Positions 41,335 through 50,505 of a stretch of DNA of 64,000 nt are shown one piece after another. The notes beneath the pieces were generated by a model, which saw only the letters and a program-made list of their open reading frames with translations, was not told where the DNA came from and did not search any database. A program made the position numbers and the translations under genes. Source of the stretch: Physcousia sp015060555. GTDB taxonomy: Bacteria > Bacteroidota > Bacteroidia > Bacteroidales > Bacteroidaceae. Within the stretch, counting starts at the first letter, position 1, and every line of letters starts with the position of its first letter. The stretch is taken from contig SUYG01000014.1 of assembly GCA_015060555.1 (NCBI GenBank), positions 1 through 64,000 on the forward strand, in the 5' to 3' direction.

Positions 41335-44300
41335 TTACCTCACGACGAATTTCCGTCCGTTGACGATGTAGATCCCCCTTGGTAATTTACTATTTAATGA
41401 TTTACTATTTACAACTTGGCGGCCGCTCAGGTCATAAACTGGCCCTGCACTTTCTTCACTGTTCACTCCTTCACTGTTGACATCCTCGATTCCATCGGGA
41501 GCCGTGAAGCGGATGCGCACTTCGGTGGGGCTGTTCCATTTGTTGACGCTGTTGCCGTTGCAGAGCAGGCGCACATACTTGGCTTCTACGGGCGTGAAGC
41601 GGTAGCGCTCCATGTCGTTGGTGAGGCCGCTGCTGGCGATGTCGCCGGTGGCATCGGTCCAGGTCTTGTTGTCCATGGAGGTCTGCACCTTGAAGAAGAA
41701 CACGCGCTGGTTGCCGTTGTAGAAGGCTGCATCGACGGCATAGACTTTCTTGACCTCTTTCAGGTAGAAGCGCAGCCACTGGCCGGTGCCTTCCTGGCTC
41801 CAGCGTGTGGAGAGGTTCTTGTCGTTGACATTGCTATAGGGGTTGCCTTCCTGTGAGCCGATGGCGGTGATGGTGATGCCCTGCTGCTTGGCATCGAGGG
41901 GTACTGTGCGCAGCAGCGTGCGGCGCTGGTTGTCGGCCATCTCGCCGCCGTCGGCACTGTGGATGCCTGTGGCGGTGAAGGTGAAGATGCCGTAGTCGAG
42001 GGGCTCGGCCAGCGTGATGGTGGCGGTGGCGTCGTCAGAGAGGACGATTTCATCGGCATCCACGGCCGTCTCTTCGCTCATGTACGGGTCGCCGTCCAGA
42101 GTGGAGCGCAGCGTGTAGTTGGCCGCCAGCGTGGCTTCCTCGGCATCGGGTTGCTGGTTGAAGCGCACGACGATGTGTGTCTCGTCGGCGAGGGTGACTC
42201 CCGTCACGCGCAGCTTCGGCATCTCCATGTTGCCCACGGCGAGGCGGCTCATCTCAGCGGCAGCCATCAGGTAGGCACCGACGCCGAAGTCGTGGTAGTC
42301 GGTGGGCTTCACGGTGGTGCTGGGGCTGGCATTCTCGCCGATGGGCTGGATATAGCCCACGGTGCCGTCCTCCTGCAGTGCGATGGTGGTGAGGTAGTTC
42401 CATGCGCGCTCCAGCGTGCTGCCATATTCCACTTCCGAGAGGATGCCGTTGCGGATGCCCCAGGCGTAGGCGAAAGTGTTCAAGGCAGTGCCCGAGGTCT
42501 CGTAGCCCGGTGCCTGGGCGGGGTCGAGGAGCGAACGTGTCCAGTGGCCTTCGTCCTGCTGGCAGGCCTTCAGCGCAGCTGCCAAGCGACGGTAGTAGGC
42601 GATGTACTCGTCGCGGTGTGCATCGCTTGCGGGCAGCTCCTGCAGCACCTTGGCGAAGGCGGCGAAGATCCAGCCGTCGCCGCGTGCCCAGAAGTCCTTC
42701 TTGCCGGCATTGGTCTTATGGGCGGGATAGACATATTTCGCATCGCGGAAGTAGAGACCCGTCTCCTCGTCGTACATGATGCTGTTGGCGTACTGCCAGT
42801 AGGCGTACATCTTGTCGAGGTAGGTCTGGTCGCCCGTGATGTGATAGAGCTTTGTCATGATTGGCATCACCATGAAAAGGCCGTCCACCCACCAGAGGTA
42901 GTCGGTGTTTGCGGTAGAGATCTCGTAGCCCATGACCTCCAAGGCGCGCTCAATCTTCTTTGTGTCGTGGACGGGGTCGAGGTTGTAGAGGTCGGCATAG
43001 ACCTGGAAGCACACCTGGTTGTCGCCGAAGAGCACCCAGTCGGCACCTTCGCCGTAGGTGGCATATCTCCATCTGCTCTTGTCCGTGCCCGTGGCACCCC
43101 ACCAGTTGCTGCGGTTGGCCCAAGCTGTGGAGTAGTCGAGGTAGTCGGCATCGCCGGTGGCATCGTAGGCTGCCATGTTACCGATGTGATAGACAGCACG
43201 GTTCCAGAAGTAGTCGCCGTGTGTCGGGTGTTTCTCCTGCCATGTCTGGTTGACGGTGTTCAGGATGGCCATCACGTCGTCCTTCGCAGGCAGCGTCTGC
43301 ATGGAGGTGGGTGTGAGGGGCTGTTCGATCGTCTGCTTGAAGCGGCTGAGGGCTTCAAACCAAGCCTCGTCGCTGTCATAGCGTCCGGCGGGGAAGATGT
43401 TCCATCCGCCGCCGAAGTAGAAGGTCAGCTCTGTGCCCACGGTGTAGTCCACCACCAGGCACAGGTGGTCATCGATGACCTCTGTCGTTACGGTTCCTGA
43501 GGTCTCTCCCGAAGGAATGTATGCCCCCTGGAAGAAGCGGGCGCCCGCGCTGGTGATGCTGCCCTCGCTCTTGGCCTCGGCCCAGCCTACGATGCCCGGC
43601 ACCTCGGTGAAGGCGACGCCCTCGGTGAGGTGGGTCATGTCGGTGTGCTGGTAGATGGCTACGGCGAGGCGGAAGGTCTTGGCAGGCCCGTCGAAGCGCA
43701 CGGTGCCTTTGTTCAGCAGGGCGCCGGCGGTAGTCTCCACGGTCAGCGTCTTCGTGTAGCTGGCACCGTCGATGCTGACGTTGTCATAGGTCAGTGTGAA
43801 GCTGGAGCGCAGTGCGCTCTGCTGGCCGAGGGTGCAGGTGGAGTAGGGGCTGTGCATCTGCAGCTTACCGCCCACGACAGCTGCCGTGCCGCCGCATCCT
43901 AAGCGCTTGCCGTTGACTGAATAAGCATCCACGCCATACTGGCTCTCGTTGTGGTAGTTGCTGAGGCCGTACATGTCATCTATGACGGGCGTCGCCTTCT
44001 TCTTGAACCATACGTCCACGCCCTGTGCCGTGTTGGGCTCGTTCTTGAGCAGCACGGTGGAATACATACGGTAGGCGCAGAGGTCGTTCTCCCAGGCTAT
44101 GTCGGCGCGCGTGGCGGGAATCTTTACGGCAGCATAGGTCACCTTCGTGGGTGTCTGTGGTGTGCCTTCGCGCAGGACGTAGCCTGCAGTGGCTCCGTGT
44201 GCCACAGTGGCCTGGAAGCGGATGGTGGTGGCATCGACGGTCTCGAAGGGCACGACGGCGCCGGCCTCGTCGAAAAGGGCTGAATGGGAGAGGTCAGTGC

Positions 44301-44436
44301 CCTCGGGCACGGCCACTTCCACGGTCTCGCCCGTACGCTGGAAGCCGAGCGTGTTCTTGAGGCGGAATGCGTAGTCCTGCGCTGTTGCCATCGTGGCAGC
44401 AGCCAGGAGCATCAGGGAGAGAATCTGTTTCTTCAT
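41335..44436 (-). CDS. Multidomain GH88/GH105-like unsaturated-glycan hydrolase with T9SS tail
   Basis: A 1033-residue exported enzyme. Signal peptide MKKQILSLMLLAAATMATA. N-terminal beta-rich domain (about 20-370, DUF4861-like), then an (alpha/alpha)6 barrel (about 385-740) with WWVDGLFMVMPIMTKLYHIT, FWARGDGWIFAAFAKVL and DFGVGAYLMAAAEM, typical of GH88/GH105. An Ig-like region and a discoidin-type domain (about 860-985, NLSTRWSQEGTGQWLRFYL) follow, then the T9SS tail (VYDLSGRQV then IYIVNGRKFVVR). The linker EDVNSEGVNSEE and the tail segment VVNSKSLNSK are encoded by word repeats (41381-41413, 41448-41478). Likely removes unsaturated uronic acids after polysaccharide lyases. Confidence 0.82.
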   Translation of the reverse strand: MKKQILSLMLLAAATMATAQDYAFRLKNTLGFQRTGETVEVAVPEGTDLSHSALFDEAGAVVPFETVDATTIRFQATVAHGATAGYVLREGTPQTPTKVTYAAVKIPATRADIAWENDLCAYRMYSTVLLKNEPNTAQGVDVWFKKKATPVIDDMYGLSNYHNESQYGVDAYSVNGKRLGCGGTAAVVGGKLQMHSPYSTCTLGQQSALRSSFTLTYDNVSIDGASYTKTLTVETTAGALLNKGTVRFDGPAKTFRLAVAIYQHTDMTHLTEGVAFTEVPGIVGWAEAKSEGSITSAGARFFQGAYIPSGETSGTVTTEVIDDHLCLVVDYTVGTELTFYFGGGWNIFPAGRYDSDEAWFEALSRFKQTIEQPLTPTSMQTLPAKDDVMAILNTVNQTWQEKHPTHGDYFWNRAVYHIGNMAAYDATGDADYLDYSTAWANRSNWWGATGTDKSRWRYATYGEGADWVLFGDNQVCFQVYADLYNLDPVHDTKKIERALEVMGYEISTANTDYLWWVDGLFMVMPIMTKLYHITGDQTYLDKMYAYWQYANSIMYDEETGLYFRDAKYVYPAHKTNAGKKDFWARGDGWIFAAFAKVLQELPASDAHRDEYIAYYRRLAAALKACQQDEGHWTRSLLDPAQAPGYETSGTALNTFAYAWGIRNGILSEVEYGSTLERAWNYLTTIALQEDGTVGYIQPIGENASPSTTVKPTDYHDFGVGAYLMAAAEMSRLAVGNMEMPKLRVTGVTLADETHIVVRFNQQPDAEEATLAANYTLRSTLDGDPYMSEETAVDADEIVLSDDATATITLAEPLDYGIFTFTATGIHSADGGEMADNQRRTLLRTVPLDAKQQGITITAIGSQEGNPYSNVNDKNLSTRWSQEGTGQWLRFYLKEVKKVYAVDAAFYNGNQRVFFFKVQTSMDNKTWTDATGDIASSGLTNDMERYRFTPVEAKYVRLLCNGNSVNKWNSPTEVRIRFTAPDGIEDVNSEGVNSEESAGPVYDLSGRQVVNSKSLNSKLPRGIYIVNGRKFVVR

Positions 44437-44461
44437 TATGTTTTCCTTTTATGTTGGTACT

Positions 44462-45058
44462 TCAGAAGAGGGACAGCTGGCGCTCGGGCAGGAGGCGGAA
44501 GGACAGACGGTGGTGCGGCGTGGTGCCATACTGCGCGATGGCCTCGCGATGAGCGGCCGAGGGGTAGCCCATGTTCTTGTCCCAACCATACTGCGGGAAC
44601 TCCTGTGCCAGTGCCTTCATGCGGTCGTCGCGGTAGGTCTTGGCGAGGATGCTGGCGGCGGCGATGCTCATGTAGGTGGCGTCGCCCTTGACGATGGTGT
44701 CTGCCGGCACCGCATAGGGCATCCAGCGGTTGCCATCGACGATGACGTGCTGGGGTCGCACGGTGAGCTGATCCAAGGCACGCTGCATGGCAATGATGGA
44801 GCAACGCAGGATGTTCAGTTTGTCGATTTCGGTCGGTGAGCACTCGGCCACCGCCCATGCCACGGCCTCGCGCTCGATGACCTCACGCAGTTGGTAGCGG
44901 CGGCGCTCAGTGAGCTGCTTGGAGTCGTTGAGGAGCTCGTTGTGGAAGTCGGGCGGCAGGATGACGGCCGCCGCGAAGACGGGGCCTGCCAGACAGCCGC
45001 GGCCTGCTTCGTCGCAGCCGGCTTCAATGACATCGGGGGTATGGTAGGGCTTTAGCAT
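44462..45058 (-). CDS. rnhB: Ribonuclease HII
   Basis: A 198-residue cytosolic enzyme that removes ribonucleotides from DNA. IEAGCDEAGRGCLAGPV holds the catalytic D16-E17, HVIVDGNRWMPY the third acidic residue, and KGDATYMSIAAASILAKTYR the fourth region. Full length for the family. Lies five bases after dacB. Confidence 0.96.
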   Translation of the reverse strand: MLKPYHTPDVIEAGCDEAGRGCLAGPVFAAAVILPPDFHNELLNDSKQLTERRRYQLREVIEREAVAWAVAECSPTEIDKLNILRCSIIAMQRALDQLTVRPQHVIVDGNRWMPYAVPADTIVKGDATYMSIAAASILAKTYRDDRMKALAQEFPQYGWDKNMGYPSAAHREAIAQYGTTPHHRLSFRLLPERQLSLF

Positions 45059-45063
45059 GATGG

Positions 45064-46407
45064 CTATTCACTGAGCAGAATGCAGATCTTATCTTGTAGC
45101 GCGCGGCCGTCGGCCATTCGCTGGACGCCTTGGTTCATAATGGCGAAGGCAATCAGGTGGCCTGTGGAGCGCTGCGTGGTGTAGCCTACGAGGGTGGAGA
45201 CCGCCGTGACGGAGCCCGTCTTGGCACGCACATTAGCGGCTGCCGGCGTGCCGGCCATGCGCTTTTTCAGCGTGCCATCGACAGCGGCGATGGGGAGCGC
45301 TGCCAGCAGCGGGTTGAAGATGCTGTCGGGGCGGGCGGCGGCATAGGCGAGCAATCGCGTGAAGGTCTCAGGGGTCTGGTAGTTGTATAGCGAGAGGCCG
45401 CTGCCGTCGGCAACAACGGAGGACTCACCCCCGTCCTCTCCCTTGATGGAGGGGAAGCTTTGCAGCGCATAGGCACGCTCAATGACATCCCTAACAACCT
45501 TGGCAACTATATTCCTGCTATAATGTTTCCCTTGCGCCAGCCTTTCCTTTCCATTAGGGGAGGAACTGGGTGCCTGTTTTAACTGATAGAACACCGCTTC
45601 GGCACACAGGTTGTCGCTCTCCTTCATCATCGGCTGCAGGACATCGGTGAGGGGCCGCTGCAGGGTTGCCAAGCAGCGTGCCGAGGCAGGTGTCGTACCC
45701 GTGGCGGTGCCTTTGGCTATGGTGATGCCGGCTTTGGAAAGGGCCTTGCGCAGCGCGGCCATCAAGTCGGGCTTGCCGCCTACGAGGAGGGGTGACAGCG
45801 TGGGGTTGTCATCATCCCAGCACCAGCCCCAGCCGTATTCATCTGCATCCTTAAACGATGCATCGGCCATGAGGCGTCCGGCGATGCGGCGGATGCCGGC
45901 GCCCTTCAGCTGTGCGGCAAGGGCTTGCACGTCGGCCGTGGAGAGCAAAGGGTCCATGACACCTTGGACATACAGGTCGCCCTGTAGTGTGCCGCCGGAA
46001 ATGTTGGCTGTGGTCAGCAAGCGCGTGGACAGCAGATAGGACGGGCCGAGGCGGTCGAGGGCGGCGATGGCCGTGACCACCTTCTCTGTTGAAGCCGGAC
46101 GCATTCGCTGTTGCTCGTTGCGGGCATAGAGCACTGCACCGGTGTGGAGATCCACGATGTGCAGGCCCAGCTGCGTGCGTTGCAACAGCGTGTCTGCCGC
46201 CAGCAGGAGGCTGTCGATGCGCACTGTGATGGAGGGCGGCAATGGCCCCAGGTTCTTGCCGACATATTCCTTGACGGGTACGCCCTTGTCCAGCGCGGCA
46301 TGTGTGGCGTCGGGGGTGTAGTCGCGCCGTGCCTTACGACTGGTGCCGCACGCTGCCAGCAACGTGGCGATGACGAGGAAGTATCCTATCTTTCTAGCCT
46401 GTCTCAT
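45064..46407 (-). CDS. dacB: D-alanyl-D-alanine carboxypeptidase/endopeptidase (PBP4, S13)
   Basis: A 447-residue periplasmic lipoprotein (LLAACGTS lipobox). Active site SxxK in MRPASTEKVVTAIAAL, SxN in KESDNLCAEAVFYQL, KTG in VRAKTGSVTAVSTLVGY. It trims peptidoglycan cross-links. Two loops look inserted: QSFPSIKGEDGGES, encoded by a GC-rich palindrome (45424-45458), and SSSPNGKERLAQ, from a degenerate copy (about 45529-45572). Both flank the region before VADGSGLSLYNYQ. ATG 46407 is the only good start with a signal, and it lies directly behind a -7 box. Confidence 0.93.
   Translation of the reverse strand: MRQARKIGYFLVIATLLAACGTSRKARRDYTPDATHAALDKGVPVKEYVGKNLGPLPPSITVRIDSLLLAADTLLQRTQLGLHIVDLHTGAVLYARNEQQRMRPASTEKVVTAIAALDRLGPSYLLSTRLLTTANISGGTLQGDLYVQGVMDPLLSTADVQALAAQLKGAGIRRIAGRLMADASFKDADEYGWGWCWDDDNPTLSPLLVGGKPDLMAALRKALSKAGITIAKGTATGTTPASARCLATLQRPLTDVLQPMMKESDNLCAEAVFYQLKQAPSSSPNGKERLAQGKHYSRNIVAKVVRDVIERAYALQSFPSIKGEDGGESSVVADGSGLSLYNYQTPETFTRLLAYAAARPDSIFNPLLAALPIAAVDGTLKKRMAGTPAAANVRAKTGSVTAVSTLVGYTTQRSTGHLIAFAIMNQGVQRMADGRALQDKICILLSE
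45424..45458. repeat. GC-rich palindromic element in dacB
   Basis: Minus strand: TTCCCCTCCATCAAGGGAGA then GGACGGGGGTGAG. Same layout as the copies in gldK and the GH3 gene. In frame. Confidence 0.75.
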
Positions 46408-46411
46408 GGCG

Positions 46412-46419
46412 CAAAGGTA
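46412..46419 (-). promoter_or_regulatory. -7 box touching the dacB start
   Basis: TACCTTTG on the minus strand ends five bases before the ATG at 46407, which would leave almost no leader. Confidence 0.45.
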
Positions 46420-46465
46420 CACATTATTTTATATATACAATGTTTCTGTAGCGAAAAAATCATCC

Positions 46466-47251
46466 TTAGTAGGTGTGAACGCTCGCACCTTGTGCTGCCG
46501 GAAGGTAGTTGATACCCCACCAACACATCTGCAGCAGGATGAAGGCGATGACGAGGCCGCATAGCGCAATGCGTGGCCGGTGGCGGGGCATACGGCGGTA
46601 GTGGATATAGACGAGGTATGCCAGCCAGGTCGTGGCAGCCCATGTCTCCTTGGGGTCCCACGACCAGTAGTCGCCCCATGCTTCCTTGGCCCACAAGGCG
46701 CCGAAGAGCATCCCGAAGGTCATGAAGGCGAGACCGGTTCGAACCAGGGTGTCGGTGACAGCCAGGGAGCGCTCCGCCTCGGCAGTCTCGGGGCGGGCCA
46801 GCAGCTGATACAAAGCCATCAGGGTGGCAGCGCCCAGAAGGGCATAGGCGAACATATAGACGATGACATGGGGCGCGAACCAGGGACTCTGCAGCGCGGG
46901 CATCAGCGTCTTGTCGTGGATCTCGGGCTTGAAGAGGTTGATGCAGATGAACACTAGGGACAGCAGGGCCGAGAAGGCCAGAATCCACTTGAAGCGCCAA
47001 CGGCCATAGACGATGATGCCGGCGAATGGCAGGAAGAAGGAGTACCACAGGCGCGTCTCACCCATCGTGCGCAGGGGCGGACGCTCCAGCGACAGCCACA
47101 TGGCAAGGATGAATGCGGAGAACACCAGCAGCCCCAGCGCAGTAGTTGTGAGCGCCACCTTCGTCCGCTCTTTCCATGCTGCCGCAGCACCGATGCTCCA
47201 CAGTAGCACTGCGGCGGTCGCGAAGTATGGAAATTCATGCCAGGTAATCAT
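46466..47251 (-). CDS. ccsA: Cytochrome c biogenesis protein CcsA/CcmC-type
   Basis: A 261-residue polytopic inner-membrane protein that presents haem for attachment to apocytochrome c. The tryptophan-rich motif WGDYWSWDPKETWAATTW is diagnostic, and hydrophobic segments number about eight. Open frame upstream to 47470 lacks homology, so MITWHEFPYF at 47251 was taken as start. It follows the PAP2 gene closely. No ResB/CcsB partner is seen in the window. Confidence 0.92.
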   Translation of the reverse strand: MITWHEFPYFATAAVLLWSIGAAAAWKERTKVALTTTALGLLVFSAFILAMWLSLERPPLRTMGETRLWYSFFLPFAGIIVYGRWRFKWILAFSALLSLVFICINLFKPEIHDKTLMPALQSPWFAPHVIVYMFAYALLGAATLMALYQLLARPETAEAERSLAVTDTLVRTGLAFMTFGMLFGALWAKEAWGDYWSWDPKETWAATTWLAYLVYIHYRRMPRHRPRIALCGLVIAFILLQMCWWGINYLPAAQGASVHTY

Positions 47252-47258
47252 AAGCCGC

Positions 47259-47939
47259 CTACCAGTGGATGATGATGCCAAGGAAGCCGCAGACGACACC
47301 GAGAAGGGTGCCGGCGATGACTTGCCAGAGGTCGTGCTGGCGCAGGAGCATACGGCTACTGCCGACGAGGCCTGAGATGAAGATGCACAGGCAGAGCCAG
47401 CCGATGGGATTGAAGTAGAAGAGGATGCTGTAGCCCGCCAGCGCTCCGATGACGCCGCCGGCGCCTGCACTGTGCATGGAAATCTTCCAGCGTAGGTTGA
47501 TCAGGAAGCCGCAGCCCTGGATAAGCAGGGAGCTGATGAGGATTCCAGACATATACACGGGCAGGTGAAAGCGGTTCAGCATGTGCAGCGTGAAGGCGTA
47601 GTAGAGGATGTAGATGAGGTAGGGGAACAGGCGGTTCTCACGCAGGCGCAGGAGATGACGTTCCCAGCCGCGCGCCTTGCGCCAGAAACGGATGGTCCAG
47701 CGCGGCAGCAGCACGGTGCCCAGCAACACCAGCGACAGCACGGCTCCCTTGAAGGCCCAGGGCAGGAGGCTCAGGTAGGTGAACATGAACAGGCCCACGA
47801 AGCCTATGAGTGGCATAAATTCGGGACGGAAGATGGATGACAGCCAACGGGCTGCCAGCAGAAGCGCGGATTCTACACTGCGGGGTGTGGAGAAGCCGGC
47901 ATGGGTGGGCTTTGTGTAGGGATCTTCCATCAGCTTCAT
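47259..47939 (-). CDS. PAP2 family phosphatase-like membrane protein
   Basis: A 226-residue membrane protein with five or six helices. LRWKISMHSAGAGGVIGALA carries a variant of the PAP2 SGH motif (SMHSAG). These proteins dephosphorylate lipid pyrophosphates or related lipids at the membrane, for instance undecaprenyl or lipid A phosphates. The start ATG at 47939 shares one base with the rpoN stop (TAATG), a strong sign of coupled translation. Longer frames upstream overlap rpoN and were rejected. Confidence 0.8.
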   Translation of the reverse strand: MKLMEDPYTKPTHAGFSTPRSVESALLLAARWLSSIFRPEFMPLIGFVGLFMFTYLSLLPWAFKGAVLSLVLLGTVLLPRWTIRFWRKARGWERHLLRLRENRLFPYLIYILYYAFTLHMLNRFHLPVYMSGILISSLLIQGCGFLINLRWKISMHSAGAGGVIGALAGYSILFYFNPIGWLCLCIFISGLVGSSRMLLRQHDLWQVIAGTLLGVVCGFLGIIIHW

Positions 47940-49390
47940 TATTTTCTGAGGCGTGCCACAGGGATGCCCATGGCAACGCGGTATTTGGTGACTGTGCGGC
48001 GGGCTACGTCGAAGCCGCGCTGCTGTAGCTCGGTGGCCAAAGCCTCGTCGGTCAGCGGGTTGTGCTTGTCCTCGCCGTCGATGACGTCCTGCAGTGCGGC
48101 CTTGATGCTGCGGACGCTGACCTCGTCGCCATCCTGACGGCGAGCGGCAGAGGTGAAGAACCAGCGCAGGGGGTAGATGCCATAGGGCGTCTGCACCCAT
48201 TTGCTGTTGCTCACACGCGAGATGGTGGAGAGATGCAGGCCCGTCTTGGCGGCTACGTCCTCTAGTGTCATCGGGCGCAGCAGCGTCTCATCGCCGCTCT
48301 CGAAGAAGGGGCGTTGCATGGAGATGATGGCCTGCATGGTCTGGGTCAGTGTGCGGTTGCGTTGCTGCATGGCTTCGATGAAACCGTGTGCTTTCTCCAC
48401 GCGCTCGCGAAGATAGAGGAGCCCTTCGCGCTCCGAGCGTGAGAGGCTCTTGCTGTCGCGCCCTTCATAGCTCTGCAGGAAGGATATGTCATCGTCGCTC
48501 ACATGCAGCGCTGGAATATGTCCGTTGTTCAGACTCATGGACAGCTGCCCGTAGGGGTCTGTGTCCACGATGAAATCGGGCGTTATCTGTTGCAGGCTCT
48601 TGCCCAGGGCCTCGCCCATAGAACTGCCGGGCCGCGGGTTCAGGCGTCGCACTTCATGCTGCAGGCGCGAAACCTCGGCGTCTGTCAGGTGCATACTGCG
48701 CCCGATGCGGTCCCAGCGTTTCAGCATGAGGTTGTCAAACTGTTCTGTCAGCACACGCTCCAGCTTGCGCTTCAGCGGTGAGTCATGGTCGGGGGCGCGT
48801 CGCACCTGCAGGAGCAGACACTCCTGTAGCGAACGTGCGCCGATGCCGGCGGGCTCAAAGTGTTGAAGCGTGTCCAGGAGGCGTTCCAGTTCGGCCTGCG
48901 AGGTGTTGATGTTGTGATACACTTCCAGCTCGTCCTGTATCTGCTGCAGTGAAGTCCGCAACAGACCGTCGTCGTCCAACGACCCGATGAGGTAGCGAAT
49001 TATCTCCTCCTCGTGCTCGGTGAGATGGAAGAAGCCTATCTGTTCCTCCAGTTGGTCGTAGAAGGACATCGTCTCGCCCACCAGCGTCTCGGGCACGTCC
49101 GCGCGGTAGCCTCCCTCGGGAGCGTCGTCGGAGAGGCCCGAAGACTCGGAAAAGTCATCGGTGAAATCGGCTTTTTCGGCAACGGGGGGCTCGCCATAGC
49201 CTTCCTCGTTGTCGGCGAAGTCGGCGGCCTCGCGCTCCAGTGCCGTGTTCTCCTTCAGCTCCTGATCCACGCGCTCATAGAGCGCCTCCACGGGCATCTC
49301 TGTTAGCTGGCTCACCAGCAGCTGCTGAGGAGTCAGTGCCTGAGTCTGTATCTGCACTTGCGTGCTGATTTGAGAGAACTTGTTTGTCAC
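47939..49390 (-). CDS. rpoN: RNA polymerase sigma-54 factor
   Basis: A 483-residue protein. The Gln-rich activator-contact region TQVQIQTQALTPQQLLVSQL starts the protein, the core-binding region follows, and ARRTVTKYRVAMGIPVARLR at the end is the RpoN box that contacts the -24 element. No sigma-54 activator gene is in the window. Coupled to the PAP2 gene downstream. Confidence 0.97.
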   Translation of the reverse strand: MTNKFSQISTQVQIQTQALTPQQLLVSQLTEMPVEALYERVDQELKENTALEREAADFADNEEGYGEPPVAEKADFTDDFSESSGLSDDAPEGGYRADVPETLVGETMSFYDQLEEQIGFFHLTEHEEEIIRYLIGSLDDDGLLRTSLQQIQDELEVYHNINTSQAELERLLDTLQHFEPAGIGARSLQECLLLQVRRAPDHDSPLKRKLERVLTEQFDNLMLKRWDRIGRSMHLTDAEVSRLQHEVRRLNPRPGSSMGEALGKSLQQITPDFIVDTDPYGQLSMSLNNGHIPALHVSDDDISFLQSYEGRDSKSLSRSEREGLLYLRERVEKAHGFIEAMQQRNRTLTQTMQAIISMQRPFFESGDETLLRPMTLEDVAAKTGLHLSTISRVSNSKWVQTPYGIYPLRWFFTSAARRQDGDEVSVRSIKAALQDVIDGEDKHNPLTDEALATELQQRGFDVARRTVTKYRVAMGIPVARLRK

Positions 49391-49441
49391 GTCATTAAGC
49401 CGTTAATCTGTTATTATGAACACGTTAACACGTTAACTTGT

Positions 49442-50455
49442 TTAGAATCGCCAATAGCACTGCAGATCCACGGCGTGATAACGCTCGTCTTCGGCCATCT
49501 TGTTGACATGAAAGCCGTAGTTGAGCTGCAGCATGAGGTTGGGGTGGAAGTGGTACTGTGCCGAGACGCCGTAGATGCTGTGGGCATTGTCCCAACTGCG
49601 ACCTTCGCGATAGACGTCGTAGTGCACAAAGAGTTTGGCGCGATGCCATGAGGGCGTTCCGGCTATGGCATACCAGGCATCGGCTTTCCCGGCGGCCTGG
49701 TCCACGGCATATTCGGCGCGCGCTGTCCAGTCGCCAGTGTAGTTGATGCCGATGCTGTAGCGACGGCGGTCGATGGTGGTGCCGTCGTCACGGACATAGT
49801 CGCCCCACCAGCCGAAGGCACCAATCTGGAGGTCCTTGATGGGCATAATCCAGAGGCCGCCGATGAAATCCTTCATGGTGTTCTTGTCGGCGTGATTAAT
49901 GCCCTGCCCCGTATAGACACCTGCCTGGTAGTGCAGCCAGCGATGACCGTCGCATTTCGAGGTGAAGAGGTCGCCCTGCAGCTGCAGACCGAAGTCGCGG
50001 CCGTTGGAGGCATGTTCGCCTGTGCGGTCGTTGTAGCCTGCCAGGCGGTCGGTGAGCTGGGCATAGGTGCCTTCTCCCAAGAGCCATGGGTGCATCGGGT
50101 TCTCGAAGGTGAAGCAGCGCTTGAACTGTCCGAACTTCACGCGGAACTCCTTCCAGTGCTGCCACTCCACCCAGGCATCGACCAGTCGGATGGCATTCTC
50201 CTTTTTGTTCAGGGGGCTGCCCGAGAGATGCAGCTGCAGCTTCATGGCGAAGTCTCCGATTTTCGTATCCACGTAGGCACGTGCCAGACGCACACCCATG
50301 TCAGCTTTCACGTCGGCGTCTTGGCGGGTGGTGCCATTCACGCGACCGATGACATAGCCGCCGAAGGAGGTGTTCTGCTTCAGCTGCTCGCCGATGCTCT
50401 GCGCCGACAGCGGCATCGCCGCCATCACCACCAGCATTGCTATGAACGTTCTCAT
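49442..50455 (-). CDS. Phosphate-selective porin O/P-like outer-membrane protein
   Basis: A 337-residue barrel. Signal peptide MRTFIAMLVVMAAMPLSAQ. VKFGQFKRCFTFENPMHPW and QLTDRLAGYNDRTGEHASNG match the OprO/OprP family, and AVDLQCYWRF ends in the terminal Phe typical of outer-membrane proteins. Upstream codons MVESFWFMDK are read from a CTCAACC word repeat, so the start at 50455 is preferred (50464 possible). Confidence 0.85.
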   Translation of the reverse strand: MRTFIAMLVVMAAMPLSAQSIGEQLKQNTSFGGYVIGRVNGTTRQDADVKADMGVRLARAYVDTKIGDFAMKLQLHLSGSPLNKKENAIRLVDAWVEWQHWKEFRVKFGQFKRCFTFENPMHPWLLGEGTYAQLTDRLAGYNDRTGEHASNGRDFGLQLQGDLFTSKCDGHRWLHYQAGVYTGQGINHADKNTMKDFIGGLWIMPIKDLQIGAFGWWGDYVRDDGTTIDRRRYSIGINYTGDWTARAEYAVDQAAGKADAWYAIAGTPSWHRAKLFVHYDVYREGRSWDNAHSIYGVSAQYHFHPNLMLQLNYGFHVNKMAEDERYHAVDLQCYWRF

Positions 50456-50472
50456 TTTATCCATAAACCAGA

Positions 50473-50505
50473 AACTCTCAACCATAACCCCTCAACCCTC
50501 AACCG
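50473..50505. repeat. CTCAACCCTCAACC word repeat at the lgt 3' end
   Basis: Copies of CCTCAACC lie between porin and lgt, and the lgt stop codon (GAGGGTTGA) is read from them. Same words as inside waaA. Confidence 0.65.

Noticed and set aside
41959..43500. 513-codon plus-strand open frame opposite the GH88/105-like gene
   Set aside because: Antisense shadow caused by codon bias; the sense gene has signal peptide, domains and sorting tail.
47252..47470. Upstream extension of ccsA
   Set aside because: Ser/Ala-rich residues overlapping the PAP2 gene in another frame; the true N-terminal helix begins at 47251.
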